Positions 8,559-16,888 of a stretch of 64,000 bases of DNA are shown one piece after another (position 1 is the stretch's first letter; every line of letters begins with the position of its first letter). Made by a program: the position numbers and the translations under genes. The DNA is from Oscillospiraceae bacterium (lineage in GTDB: Bacteria; Bacillota; Clostridia; Oscillospirales; Oscillospiraceae): positions 1-64,000 of the forward strand of contig JAFRMX010000012.1 of NCBI GenBank assembly GCA_017430455.1, read 5' to 3'. The notes under the pieces are model-generated. The model had not been told where the DNA came from. It saw only the letters and a list, made by a program, of their open reading frames with translations, and did not search any database.

Positions 8559-9392
8559 ATGGAAAAATACAGACTTTTCGCATACGATCTGGACGGGACC
8601 CTTCTCGCGACAGACAAGAATCTTCCGGAGGAAAACAGGCGTGCTCTTGCTGAAGCTTACAAAAAGGGCAATATCCTCGTTCCCGCCACAGGAAGGATCT
8701 ATCTCGGGATCTCCGAGCTGATAAGAAATATGGGCGTTTCCCGATATTATATATGCTGCAACGGCGCCGTTGTTCTGGACGCGGAGACCGGAGAGACAAT
8801 ATATTCTGCCGACCTCCCGCTTGAAGATGCCCTTAAGATCTCAGATCATATCTGCTCACAATTTGACGCTGCATGGGGCTGTTATCAGGACGGGCGCGGT
8901 TTCATGTCTTCGGAAGACAGAGCCAATCTCGCCCATTTCTTCGAGGACAAATTCATGCTGGACTATATCCTGAGCGCGCACTCGGGTGTCCCGGATTTCC
9001 GGGGCATGCTTATAAGAAAAGGCCGCGGAATGCATAAGTGTTCGTTTTATTTTGCGGATAAAGCCGAGCGACAGTACTGCCTTGAAACACTGCCGAAGCT
9101 TTTCCCTCACATCAAATTCACATCATCTGTCCCCAATAATATAGAGTGCAATTCCTTTCAGGCCGATAAAGGTCTGGCTTTGAATGCTCTCTGCAGCTTT
9201 CTCGGAATTCCGGAGGCATCCTCTGTCGCATTCGGAGACGGGACTAATGATATCGCTATGCTCAAAGCTGCAGGGCTCGGAGTTGCAATGGCAAACGCTC
9301 CCGATGAAGTCAAAGCATCAGCAGATATCACAGCCGATACCAACGACAACGCCGGCGTTGGAAAAATGATTCTCTCCCTTATTGAAGCATAA
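8559..9392 (+). CDS. HAD-superfamily hydrolase, Cof type (IIB cap)
   Basis: About 277 residues. Motif I is FAYDLDGTLLATDKN, the Thr motif II is PATGR, and motifs III/IV are ADKGLALN and VAFGDGTNDIAML, the pattern of Cof/YbiV sugar-phosphate phosphatases with a type IIB cap in the middle. Cytoplasmic; exact phosphorylated substrate unknown. The start is uncertain: the ATG at 8559 gives the standard N-terminus but has no clear ribosome site and sits directly behind the tsf terminator; a TTG at 8520 in the same frame would run through the terminator hairpin. Confidence 0.85.
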   Translation: MEKYRLFAYDLDGTLLATDKNLPEENRRALAEAYKKGNILVPATGRIYLGISELIRNMGVSRYYICCNGAVVLDAETGETIYSADLPLEDALKISDHICSQFDAAWGCYQDGRGFMSSEDRANLAHFFEDKFMLDYILSAHSGVPDFRGMLIRKGRGMHKCSFYFADKAERQYCLETLPKLFPHIKFTSSVPNNIECNSFQADKGLALNALCSFLGIPEASSVAFGDGTNDIAMLKAAGLGVAMANAPDEVKASADITADTNDNAGVGKMILSLIEA

Positions 9393-9405
9393 AACAGCAG
9401 TCATA

Positions 9406-9440
9406 AGAATTCCGGAGCATTAATGCTCCGGAATTTCTTT
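9406..9440. terminator. Bidirectional terminator
   Basis: Long perfect stem AATTCCGGAGCAT/ATGCTCCGGAATT with a two-base loop and T-rich 3' sides on both strands; serves the HAD gene (plus) and the methyltransferase gene (minus). Confidence 0.85.
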
Positions 9441-9446
9441 TCGGCT

Positions 9447-10116
9447 CTACCAGATAAACGGGATCAGCCGGTATTTCACCTTTTTTGTGTATTCTCTGTA
9501 TCCGGGAAGTCCTTCTTCCAACACCAGTTCCTCGTTCCGGATCCTTTTGACGATGATCGGAATGTAGCAGAGCATTATAACGAACGAAATGACTGAGCCA
9601 AGCACCAGCGGCATTGAAAGAAACAGAAATACTGTTGCCGTATACATCGGATGTCTTACAACACCGTATAGTCCCGTATCTATCACCTTCTGATCTTCCT
9701 GCACCTCTACCGTTCGGGAGAGATAAGTGTTCTCTCTGAGAACTTCCGCATAAACCGCATAAGCGATCAGGAAGACAACGGAAGCAATAATACTGACACG
9801 GAAAGGGAGCATAAGCCATCCGAAACGGAAGCTCATGCCCGCCGAAATGAAAGCTGCGAGGAACATGATCCCGCTGTAGAGGATCACTGTCCTCTGCTCG
9901 GATTCCTGCTCCTTTGCACTCAGTTTTTTTCAGAAGCTCCGGATTCCTGTACATCATGACGAAGCCGGCAATGAACATTGGAACAAACAGGATCCCCGTC
10001 AAGATCCAGGCCTGGGTATAATGCAGGGTCCCAGCAGGAACGAAGAGGAGCAGCATAATGACCAAAAGTCCCGCGAAAAACTTTGAGATAGCGCGCATAA
10101 ACAGCTCTCTGCTCAT
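9447..10116 (-). pseudogene. Isoprenylcysteine methyltransferase-like membrane protein, frameshifted
   Basis: Two reading frames together make one family member of about 220 residues. The first part (from 10116) carries hydrophobic helices and ends in frame at MYRNPELLKK; the second part continues with membrane helices and the diagnostic C-terminal motif GLYGVVRHPMYTA and the E-rich end of the ICMT/PEMT-like methyltransferases. The frame changes at a run of seven A on the coding strand (9924-9930): removing one A joins the halves as ELLKKLSAKEQESEQ with no gap. This may be a true loss-of-function mutation, an assembly error in the homopolymer, or a slippage site. The start overlaps the hydrolase gene by 4 bases, so it was the third gene of the TetR operon. 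Confidence 0.8.
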
Positions 10117-10934
10117 TGGATCTTCTCCCCAAGACCTTCCGCGAACTCCCGTATGATCCGGTTGACCTCTTCAGGCTTATCCGTATTCGAATTGTGCCCG
10201 GCATCTCTGATCCAAAAGATCTGGAGGCCTTCTATTTTTGCCCATCTGCGGTTATAGCTTTTGGCTGAGCCCGCCAGGTCTTCTTCCCCGCAGATCAGTA
10301 TCGCAGGACAGTCTATAGTATAAGGCAAGTCTGCTTCCATCGCCTCAGCCAGCATTTTCATTCCGTGACCCGACAGAGTACAGTACTCATCCTTCGTATA
10401 GGAGCCGATGAATTGTTCCATGAGCGATCTTCCGTAAGCGGTCACAGAGCAGCCTTCCGCTCCAAGTTTTTTCAGCGTTTTCCACGGAAAGGCCCGGTAC
10501 ATGGGCTCAATATGTTTCAGAAGGCTTATCTCAAAACCTGTCACATAACTGCGCTTAAGAGGCGCGGAATCGATCGAGACAAATCCGGCGGTTTCGCCGG
10601 GATACTTCTCCATATAGCACTGGGAAACATATCCTCCCATCGATTGCCCGATGAGGACGGGACGCAGGATATGCTCAGTTTCCAGTATATTGTGAATCCA
10701 TATGGCCTTATCCATAAGGTTAAAGTCATACCTGAACGGTCTCGATTCCGCATGACCCGGCGCATCCCAGGTAAGCAGGTTGTATTCATTTTCAAATGCT
10801 TCGATCTGTTTATCAAAAAGCCGGTGGTCGGCGGTGAGTCCGGGAAGAAAAACAAGTGTTTTCCTGCCGGATACGAGCTCATTTGTCCAATACCGGATGG
10901 TTCCGCATGCCGTCTCAAATGTCTTTTCAATCAT
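10113..10934 (-). CDS. Alpha/beta hydrolase
   Basis: A 273-residue alpha/beta-hydrolase fold enzyme. The oxyanion strand is FLPGLTADHRLFDKQ, the nucleophile elbow is GQSMGG (Ser catalytic), the acid lies around LICGEEDLAG, and the His is in RDAGHNSNTD. No signal peptide, so cytoplasmic. Substrate unknown. It overlaps the TetR regulator gene upstream by 4 bases and the methyltransferase gene downstream by 4 bases, so the three genes form one operon. Confidence 0.85.
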   Translation of the reverse strand: MIEKTFETACGTIRYWTNELVSGRKTLVFLPGLTADHRLFDKQIEAFENEYNLLTWDAPGHAESRPFRYDFNLMDKAIWIHNILETEHILRPVLIGQSMGGYVSQCYMEKYPGETAGFVSIDSAPLKRSYVTGFEISLLKHIEPMYRAFPWKTLKKLGAEGCSVTAYGRSLMEQFIGSYTKDEYCTLSGHGMKMLAEAMEADLPYTIDCPAILICGEEDLAGSAKSYNRRWAKIEGLQIFWIRDAGHNSNTDKPEEVNRIIREFAEGLGEKIQ

Positions 10935-11557
10935 CGCTTATCACCCTGCCCTTTGCGAATGTATACTTTTTTCCAGAAATCAACAAGCTCATGGAAGTCC
11001 TTTTCCATAGCATCGGTGTCCATGCTCCCGCGCTGAATATATTCCCAAAGGCAGCCCTCCGACGCCCAGTACATCTCTTTATACATCATCTGCAGGTCGA
11101 TGCCCGGAATAAAGTCCTCGTGATCAAGCTTTTGAAGTTTCTTTTCTGCATGGACTGCCAGATACCGCCCCATACTCCTCTGGATATCGGAACTAACCTC
11201 CGGATCTTTTTCGTAAAAAGCACGGACAGCAAATACTCCTATATCCGGATACCGCCTCATAAGGCTGAGCTTCACCTGCATACCGTATTCCATGCTCCCG
11301 AAAAGATCCGTCTGCTCATATGTGCCGCTTCGTTCCATTTCCTCTACTGTGATCTTCGCACACGTATCCCACAGAAAAAGATACAGCTCCTTCTTATTGT
11401 GGAAATAATGAAACAGGAGCGATTTGCTTATTCCTGCCGCATCCGCGATTTCGCTCATCGGACTTTTCCTGTACGAGTTCCGGGAAAACACGTGAAAGCC
11501 CGCATTCAGGATCGTCTGCTGCTTCTCCTGCGGGAGGAAATAGAATTTCGGATTCAT
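10931..11557 (-). CDS. TetR-family transcriptional regulator
   Basis: A 208-residue protein with an N-terminal TetR helix-turn-helix: AGFHVFSRNSYRKSPMSEIA followed by GISKSLLFHYFHNKKELY, the recognition helix region. The C-terminal two thirds form the usual ligand/dimer domain. It heads an operon with the hydrolase and methyltransferase and has a palindromic site directly in front of its start, so it probably represses its own operon. The inducer is unknown. Confidence 0.9.
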   Translation of the reverse strand: MNPKFYFLPQEKQQTILNAGFHVFSRNSYRKSPMSEIADAAGISKSLLFHYFHNKKELYLFLWDTCAKITVEEMERSGTYEQTDLFGSMEYGMQVKLSLMRRYPDIGVFAVRAFYEKDPEVSSDIQRSMGRYLAVHAEKKLQKLDHEDFIPGIDLQMMYKEMYWASEGCLWEYIQRGSMDTDAMEKDFHELVDFWKKVYIRKGQGDKR

Positions 11558-11569
11558 CGCAAACCTCCG

Positions 11570-11586
11570 TTAACCGAATCGGTCAA
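11570..11586. promoter_or_regulatory. Likely TetR operator
   Basis: A 17-base near-perfect palindrome: TTAACCGA, central A/T, then TCGGTCAA on the plus strand, one mismatch between arms. It abuts the ribosome site of the TetR gene. A further half site, TTGACCG, lies at about 11604-11610. Its link to the TetR protein is inferred from position. Confidence 0.6.
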
Positions 11587-11635
11587 TATGATGATAAGCC
11601 CATTGACCGTTTTTGAGAAGACCCTAAGTTTCCAA

Positions 11636-12631
11636 TCATCGCTCTCCCGCGACCGGCAGCACATACCTTTCTATAAAATCGACTCTGTCATATATCCTCG
11701 GTTTAAATGTGCCCGTCATTCCGACCGATATGCGACTCTCTTTATCTGCATAGATTATATTTCCGCCGTCTCCTATTGCCGCACAGATCTGTCTGTCATC
11801 AAAAGGACTGTACCACAGATATCCGAAACTCATATACCCGAATCTCTCTCCAAGCTTGATGTGCGGAGCTGTCATATCCTGCAGATAATTTTCCGATGCG
11901 ATCCTTTTTCCTCTGTATTCTCCGCGATTTATTACAAGTTCACCGATCCTTGCCAGATCACGTGCAGATAAACACAGTCCCCAGCCGGCAGTAACTGAGC
12001 CTTTTGGGTCAGAATACCACTCATTCTTCCTCGGTTCTCTGTTCATGAAGAAATCGAACTGATCCTCTTTGGAACTGTCACCGTGCATAACATGCTCAGG
12101 TATTCCCAAAGGCAGAAACAGATTCTTATTTGCAAAATCTATACATTTTTCACCTGTTGCATTTTCGATGATTCCTACAAGGATCTGTATTCCGAGCGTA
12201 GCATACTTAAACTCGCCTGTTATCCCCCTGCGTCCTCCCAGAAAGTCCAGAACCGTCCCGGTCCAGTCATTTGAGGTACATACCTTTGTCCAAGGCTCGG
12301 AGCGGTATTTGTAAGGTGCAGTCATTGTCAGGAGATGACGGATCGTAACTTCATAGATTGTTTTCTCTCCCCGTTTGACTGTGTAATCAGGGAAGAAGTC
12401 CATCACTTTCTGATCAACGCTCTCAATACATCCCTTATCAATCGCAATACCGGCAAGCAGAGCCATTACGCCTTTTGTCACTGAGTTTACATTTACCGCA
12501 TCACCGGTCTTATACCCCCGCCAGCAATCCTCATATACAGTCTTCCCGTCTTTTATTGCACAGATCTGGCATATGTTGCTCTCATTCCCGGTACTCGATT
12601 CTATAAACTCATGAAGCTGTTCTTTATTCAT
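11636..12631 (-). CDS. Serine hydrolase of the beta-lactamase/class C fold
   Basis: A 331-residue protein of the beta-lactamase-related serine hydrolase family. The nucleophile motif SxxK is SVTK at residues 50-53, the second motif is read as YAT in FKYATLGIQ, and a GDGG stretch (AIGDGGNII) stands where the KTG-like motif is expected. No signal peptide is visible, unlike true secreted beta-lactamases or DD-peptidases, so an intracellular esterase or peptidase role is more likely than drug resistance. Own transcription unit, same strand as neighbours. Confidence 0.8.
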   Translation of the reverse strand: MNKEQLHEFIESSTGNESNICQICAIKDGKTVYEDCWRGYKTGDAVNVNSVTKGVMALLAGIAIDKGCIESVDQKVMDFFPDYTVKRGEKTIYEVTIRHLLTMTAPYKYRSEPWTKVCTSNDWTGTVLDFLGGRRGITGEFKYATLGIQILVGIIENATGEKCIDFANKNLFLPLGIPEHVMHGDSSKEDQFDFFMNREPRKNEWYSDPKGSVTAGWGLCLSARDLARIGELVINRGEYRGKRIASENYLQDMTAPHIKLGERFGYMSFGYLWYSPFDDRQICAAIGDGGNIIYADKESRISVGMTGTFKPRIYDRVDFIERYVLPVAGER

Positions 12632-12734
12632 TAATAACTCTCCTCTCAGGCATGATACGTATATCCTGACAAAAGGCTAATATGATTTAAAATCAATTTC
12701 AAGTACTTTTTTAGTCAAAATATCCGGGTATAAC

Positions 12735-12768
12735 AAAACCCCGGAAAATCATCTGATTTCGGGGTTTT
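12735..12768 (-). terminator. Terminator after the HAD gene
   Basis: Arms AAAACCCC and GGGGTTTT around a partly paired loop; on the minus strand the right arm runs into TTTTGTTAT. Confidence 0.6.
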
Positions 12769-12805
12769 GAAAAAATTAGTTTTCTCTACCGGCACGCTTT
12801 TCCTT

Positions 12806-13498
12806 TTACTTTCCGTCTTCACGGTTTTGTCTGTTTATTCGCTGCGCTATCCACAGCTTCGCTTCAAACAGGTCTGTCACAACAGCTTCGGCCTTCTCAT
12901 ACATTTCACCATCTGCAGGTATCAGATCCGGTACCATCACGGGGATCAGTCCTGCAGACCACGCAGACCGTATACCGTTGAAACTGTCTTCGACGGCAAC
13001 TGTCTCTTCGGGAACAACACCCATATTTCTGCACGCCAGCAGATAGATATCCGGCTCCGGCTTGCTTTTCCTCAGCATGTCGCCGCAGGTGATCGTCTCA
13101 AAATAACCGGCCAGTCCTGCCTCGGCAATCTCCCGCCGCACCGTAGCTTCTCCTGTTGAGGAAGCAATTCCGATACGGATACCGTTGTTTTTCAAAAAAG
13201 CAAGTATTTCCTTCACCCCGGGCATGATTGGAAGCCTTCCGCCGCTGTATTTTTCCTGAAAGCGCTCACTTGCCGCGCTTTGAAAAGCTCTTGCATCGAA
13301 TTTTCCGCCGTAAGCTTCTGTCAGGATCCTGAAGCTCATGGCTGAAGTCGTTCCGATACAACTCTTAAACACGTCTTCGATATTCTCTAGGCCGAGTTCT
13401 CCTGCCAGTTCCTTCCAGACATCAAGACAGGCCTTTTCCGAATCGAAGATCACGCCGTCCATATCAAATATAACGGTACTAAGCTTTTTGCTGATCAA
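12806..13498 (-). CDS. HAD hydrolase, beta-phosphoglucomutase-like
   Basis: A 230-residue HAD enzyme with a small helical cap. Motif I is VIFDMDGVIFDSE, motif II lies in IGIASSTGEATV, and motif III/IV in KSKPEPDIYLLA and AVEDSFNGIRSA. This is the pattern of the beta-phosphoglucomutase/phosphatase subgroup (PgmB, YcjU, GPP). The order of motifs and the cap argue for a sugar-phosphate substrate. It is followed by a terminator and has no obvious functional neighbour. Confidence 0.85.
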   Translation of the reverse strand: MISKKLSTVIFDMDGVIFDSEKACLDVWKELAGELGLENIEDVFKSCIGTTSAMSFRILTEAYGGKFDARAFQSAASERFQEKYSGGRLPIMPGVKEILAFLKNNGIRIGIASSTGEATVRREIAEAGLAGYFETITCGDMLRKSKPEPDIYLLACRNMGVVPEETVAVEDSFNGIRSAWSAGLIPVMVPDLIPADGEMYEKAEAVVTDLFEAKLWIAQRINRQNREDGK

Positions 13499-13586
13499 TA
13501 TAAACCTCCGTGCCTTCAGGTATGCTTTCCGGCCTCTTCAACAGCATATCATCTTCTTGGATACAGGGAATCGTGTCATGAACATC

Positions 13587-14360
13587 TCACCTGTGAATAT
13601 ACATCCTTGTCATTTCCAGTTCGCCGTCACCCTGCACCATGCAGAGGAACTCCCAGCCATAACGCTCATAAAAACCAATATGATCGGTGACTAAATACAA
13701 AGGCGTAATGCCTTTGGTGCGCATATCGTCCACTGCCATGTCCAGCAGCCGCCCGGCGATTCCCTGGCCGCGGCAGGTCTCTTCGGTATACACCGCACAT
13801 ACGTTCGGTGTCAGATCTTTGCGGTCATGGAAGTCGTTATCGATGACCCCCAGTCCACCGACGATTCGCTCACCGTTCATGCACAGATACCATCCGTATT
13901 CCGTCTCCCGGTCCAGGTATGCCGTCATGCAGTCGAGATAAGCCTGCTTAGGCACACCCCATTTTTCGTGAAACCAGGAAGCTGCAAGGTCTTTCAATTT
14001 AGGGCGATCACGCAGGGCAATGAAGGAGTATTCCTTCAGGTTCCTCAGTGCATCTTGATTGTTTTTAACGATCATGCCAAGCTTTTCGCAGCCGTCCATC
14101 TCTCTGCAGCTTCCGCAGGTTTCAATGCCCCGGCTCATGGCACATTGCCGAATCGGGCACAGCGAATCGCAGTAAGGTGTTTTGACCCCTTCGATCCGAC
14201 AGCCGGAGCAGTTGATCATCTCCGGAGTGATCTCTGCGCCATTTAGTTCAGACCACTCATGTGCGATCTCTTGCCTTAAGGAATCGTCGTTATTCACGGT
14301 TGCAAGACTTGCTTCACAGCGCTCACAGTCCAGCCCGCAGTATGCAATATAATCGTTCAT
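13587..14360 (-). CDS. DUF3795 zinc-binding-like domain fused to GNAT acetyltransferase
   Basis: A 257-residue two-domain protein. The N-terminal half has the DUF3795 pattern: AYCGLDCERCEA, CSGCRIEG, YCDSLCPIRQC and ETCGSC, about ten cysteines in paired spacing suggesting metal sites. The C-terminal half (from about residue 145) is a GNAT domain with the acetyl-CoA loop seen as ETCRGQGIAGRLL and the GFYERYGWE closing motif. DUF3795 proteins are usually stand-alone, so the fusion ties that domain to an acyl transfer reaction. Substrate unknown. Confidence 0.8.
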   Translation of the reverse strand: MNDYIAYCGLDCERCEASLATVNNDDSLRQEIAHEWSELNGAEITPEMINCSGCRIEGVKTPYCDSLCPIRQCAMSRGIETCGSCREMDGCEKLGMIVKNNQDALRNLKEYSFIALRDRPKLKDLAASWFHEKWGVPKQAYLDCMTAYLDRETEYGWYLCMNGERIVGGLGVIDNDFHDRKDLTPNVCAVYTEETCRGQGIAGRLLDMAVDDMRTKGITPLYLVTDHIGFYERYGWEFLCMVQGDGELEMTRMYIHR

Positions 14361-14486
14361 GTTTCAATACCTCAAATCATTGATAACGTAATAGGTTAGA
14401 TTCCGTGGTTTTTCGGTGTTCCCTTGATCAATTCCCTCAGCTATTAGTTATTGCCTGAAACCGGTTCTTACTCTTCACGCCATTTT

Positions 14487-14620
14487 TTACCCGAATAGAA
14501 TCGGCACAAGGAAGAATCCGATCATATTATTCAGAAAATGCGGAATAAAGCTGATCAGGCAGTTGCCGGTCCTGCGGTAAAGTATCGCAAAAGTCAGGAA
14601 GAGATCCAGTAAAAGTTTAT
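14487..14620 (-). pseudogene. Remnant of a CPBP-type membrane protease (C-terminal end)
   Basis: The minus strand reads without a stop for about 40 codons as the end of a membrane protein: hydrophobic LFLTFAILYRRTGNCLISF followed by IPHFLNNMIGF and a stop at 14487. The pattern L..GNL..SI..HFLNN is that of the last two helices of CPBP (Abi/CAAX) intramembrane proteases. No start or N-terminal half is present. The remaining bases between 14361 and 14640 show no gene. Confidence 0.55.
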
Positions 14621-14640
14621 TATGCCGACCTCACGGCGAT

Positions 14641-15438
14641 TTACTCTCCGTGGCGACGGCGGCAGCCTTCGTCACCCTCTTGATGGCCGCAGTCGAGGCC
14701 TTTCCCATGATGATGACCACACTCATGGTCTTCTCCGTGATCATGGCCGCACTCATGTCCCCCGCCATGATGACCATGGTGGTCGCATTTGGCATCAGGA
14801 TCATATTCAAGCGTTCCTTCAGCAAGAGATTTCGCCGCAGCATCCGCTGATCCCTGTACACCGGCATAGAGCTTTATCCCTGCATCAGCAAGCGCCGTCT
14901 GTGCGCCCATACCGATACCGCCGCAGATCAGTGCGTCAGCCTTTACCGCCTTCAGGAAGCCCGCAAGAGCTCCATGGCCGCTTCCGTTGGTATCAACAAT
15001 CTGCTCATTAACGATCTTACCCTCTTCAACATCGTACAGCTTAAACTGTTCGGTATGGCCAAAGTGCTGGAAGATTTCTCCGTTTTCGTATGTGACTGCA
15101 ATTCTCATGGTATGTGTTCCTTTCTCAATGATTTCCTGATAGATCTCGACCGGCTCAAATTCACAGTGTCCGCCTGTGATCAGCAGTCTTTTTCCGTTCA
15201 CAAGGGCATCAGCGACTTTTTTCCTTGCACTGTCATAAATAGCAGTTACCGTGGTTCGGGCAATGTTCATCCTGGATGCACAGGCTTCCTGGGTAAGGCC
15301 TTCGTCATCCAGAAGTCTTAATGCTTCAAATTCGTCAACGGTCATCCGAATGCTTTCAGAGGCTGTGATGTCATCAGGCGAAAAGCTGCGATAGACCGGG
15401 AGCTGCTCTATTCTGCGGCATCTGAATGGTCTTGGCAT
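14641..15438 (-). CDS. DUF134 DNA-binding domain fused to NifX-like cofactor domain with His/Cys-rich tail
   Basis: 265 residues in three parts. Residues 1-95 are a DUF134 domain (RPFRCRRIEQLP; LTQEACASRMNIARTTV is a sigma-70-like helix-turn-helix; ARKKVADALVNGK). Residues 111-210 are a dinitrogenase Fe-Mo cofactor (NifX/NifB C-terminal) domain beginning MRIAVTYENGEIFQHFGH. Residues 218-265 hold 13 His and 5 Cys in repeated HECGH-like units, a likely metal-binding tail. Together this suggests a metal- or cluster-sensing regulator. Two identical palindromes cover its promoter, fitting autoregulation. The metal is not evident; Ni, Co, Zn or Fe-S are possible. Confidence 0.85.
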   Translation of the reverse strand: MPRPFRCRRIEQLPVYRSFSPDDITASESIRMTVDEFEALRLLDDEGLTQEACASRMNIARTTVTAIYDSARKKVADALVNGKRLLITGGHCEFEPVEIYQEIIEKGTHTMRIAVTYENGEIFQHFGHTEQFKLYDVEEGKIVNEQIVDTNGSGHGALAGFLKAVKADALICGGIGMGAQTALADAGIKLYAGVQGSADAAAKSLAEGTLEYDPDAKCDHHGHHGGGHECGHDHGEDHECGHHHGKGLDCGHQEGDEGCRRRHGE

Positions 15439-15451
15439 AAGCTCTCCTTTC

Positions 15452-15463
15452 TGACATATGTCA
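15452..15463. promoter_or_regulatory. Palindromic operator, copy 1
   Basis: Perfect 12-base palindrome TGACATATGTCA located between the -10 and the ribosome site of the DUF134/NifX gene. Identical to copy 2, 34 bases away. Confidence 0.7.
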
Positions 15464-15469
15464 ATAACT

Positions 15470-15498
15470 ATAATAAACTATATGGTGACATATGTCAA
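15470..15498 (-). promoter_or_regulatory. Sigma-A promoter of the DUF134/NifX gene
   Basis: Minus strand TTGACA (15498-15493), 17 bases, TATTAT (15475-15470): close to consensus. The -35 is part of operator copy 2, so a bound repressor would block it. Confidence 0.8.
15486..15497. promoter_or_regulatory. Palindromic operator, copy 2
   Basis: Second perfect TGACATATGTCA. It contains the -35 of the DUF134/NifX promoter and also the TGA stop codon of the upstream membrane protein gene. The two copies continue identically as TCAATAAC on the plus strand. Confidence 0.7.
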
Positions 15499-16130
15499 TA
15501 ACCTTCAATGTGATTTATTGCCTTCCGCCATGCAAGATAATGCGTCAAGTATCCGACCAGACTCATCATAGTCAAAGCGTAAAGCTCAGATACGGCTGAA
15601 GCAATGACATAGGATTTATCATCAACCACATTCAGTACTGCAAAGGCACTGGTAATAAGTGAAAAAACCAGAAAGCCGAATATGAGTCCGGCACCTTCTT
15701 TATCCTTATGGTAGATGAACGCTGTATAGAGGCAGTATGTCAGGAATATCATCAGTATTCCGCCAAAACTCATTATGCCGTGCCAGATGTTTTCTTTTGT
15801 CATAACTGTTCCGTCACTCGGCATGACCCACATAGCCCCTATATAGAGAACCAAGCACGAAACGATTGTGGAAATCCTCAGAATTCTTTTTTTCGTTTTT
15901 GGTAAACCAATCACATTGTGCGCGAGGAAAAAGGAAATGAGCATAGGAATAAACATGACCAGCATCGCGATGAAAATCTGTGGCGCGGAACCGGAATACC
16001 ATATCATTCGCGACAAAGAAGCAAACACTGCGGTCTCATCGGTTGCAAGGACGCTTGCCCACGAAAGCAGAGGTGAAACTGCGAACGTGAAGATCGCCAG
16101 CCAAATCAGCCTTTTTGGAGCCTTATCCAT
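15495..16130 (-). CDS. Six-helix membrane protein of unknown function
   Basis: A 211-residue protein with about six hydrophobic segments: residues 8-28, 50-70, 85-101, 117-138, 147-165 and 176-196. The ends are short and charged. No motif that names a function is seen; the size and helix count resemble the DUF998 group, but I cannot confirm this. Its stop codon lies inside the second operator of the next gene, which has its own promoter. It starts 9 bases after the GNAT gene upstream, so the two may be cotranscribed. Confidence 0.65.
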   Translation of the reverse strand: MDKAPKRLIWLAIFTFAVSPLLSWASVLATDETAVFASLSRMIWYSGSAPQIFIAMLVMFIPMLISFFLAHNVIGLPKTKKRILRISTIVSCLVLYIGAMWVMPSDGTVMTKENIWHGIMSFGGILMIFLTYCLYTAFIYHKDKEGAGLIFGFLVFSLITSAFAVLNVVDDKSYVIASAVSELYALTMMSLVGYLTHYLAWRKAINHIEGY

Positions 16131-16139
16131 TTCGCCACC

Positions 16140-16691
16140 TCACTTATCCGTCATCATCAGCTTTTCAAAGCGGAACATACCATCAAAGTCTTCACCATCA
16201 TAATTGTTTTCTTCACCGGTTTCCGGATCGTGAGGATCTGGATGATGTCTGTTGAAGAATTCTACGATTTGGAAGCCGCATTTGTTGACATAGAAATGGA
16301 TGTTTCTGGTCTCGAAGTAGGGAGTACAGGTCTCCCAGACCTTCGTACCCGGATAGAGGCGTTCAGCTTCCTTCCAGGCAGCCGTGCCGACGCCCTTGCT
16401 GTGTTCCCCCGGTGTGACAAACAACAGATCCAGATGGTTATGCTGCGTCTCTTCATTTATCGTCAGTACCAGTCCCCCGACAATCTTGCCATCTTCCCGG
16501 ATACGATAAGCAACACCATTATCGATACTGTTTTCTATTGTCTTTCGGGAAATGATCTCACCATCTTCTTCAAATTGGTTGTCCCGTTCCCCGAATTCCT
16601 CCATTGCTCCATACTTGAACGCCAATTGATTGTCGAGGATGAATTGTTCCCGGTCATCCTCAGTAAGCCGGGTAAGAGTAATGTTTGCCAT
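16140..16691 (-). CDS. GNAT-family N-acetyltransferase
   Basis: A 183-residue acetyltransferase. The acetyl-CoA loop is GEHSKGVGTAAWKEAERLYP, preceded by the LDLLFVTP strand, and the closing HFYVNKCGFQIVEFFN is typical of GNATs. The C-terminus is acidic (around DPETGEENNYDGEDFDG). The acceptor is unknown. A promoter and a terminator-like hairpin precede it, so its expression may be set by attenuation. Confidence 0.85.
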   Translation of the reverse strand: MANITLTRLTEDDREQFILDNQLAFKYGAMEEFGERDNQFEEDGEIISRKTIENSIDNGVAYRIREDGKIVGGLVLTINEETQHNHLDLLFVTPGEHSKGVGTAAWKEAERLYPGTKVWETCTPYFETRNIHFYVNKCGFQIVEFFNRHHPDPHDPETGEENNYDGEDFDGMFRFEKLMMTDK

Positions 16692-16710
16692 GCTAAAAGG
16701 CCTCCTTCAA

Positions 16711-16755
16711 TAAAAATGGCTCGGCAACACAAGGCAAAAGCCAAATGTTCCGAGC
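16711..16755 (-). terminator. Terminator-like hairpin in the GNAT leader (candidate attenuator)
   Basis: On the minus strand GCTCGG...CCGAGC with inner ACA/TGT and GGC/GCC pairing, followed by CATTTTTATT and then directly the ribosome site and ATG of the GNAT gene. Because the promoter lies upstream of it, transcripts must pass this hairpin to reach the gene. Confidence 0.5.
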
Positions 16756-16859
16756 TCACTCGACATCTTATCCAACAGGTGGCCTGCAAAGCTCCCACTT
16801 TACGATCCCCTACGCTACGGCGTACTGTCCTCCGATGACCGATATTTGTTTGTAAGCGC

Positions 16860-16888
16860 ATAATACCATCAAAACGCCTTTTTATCAA
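16860..16888 (-). promoter_or_regulatory. Sigma-A promoter of the GNAT gene
   Basis: Minus strand TTGATA (16888-16883), 17 bases, TATTAT (16865-16860). It makes a leader of about 160 bases. Confidence 0.7.
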
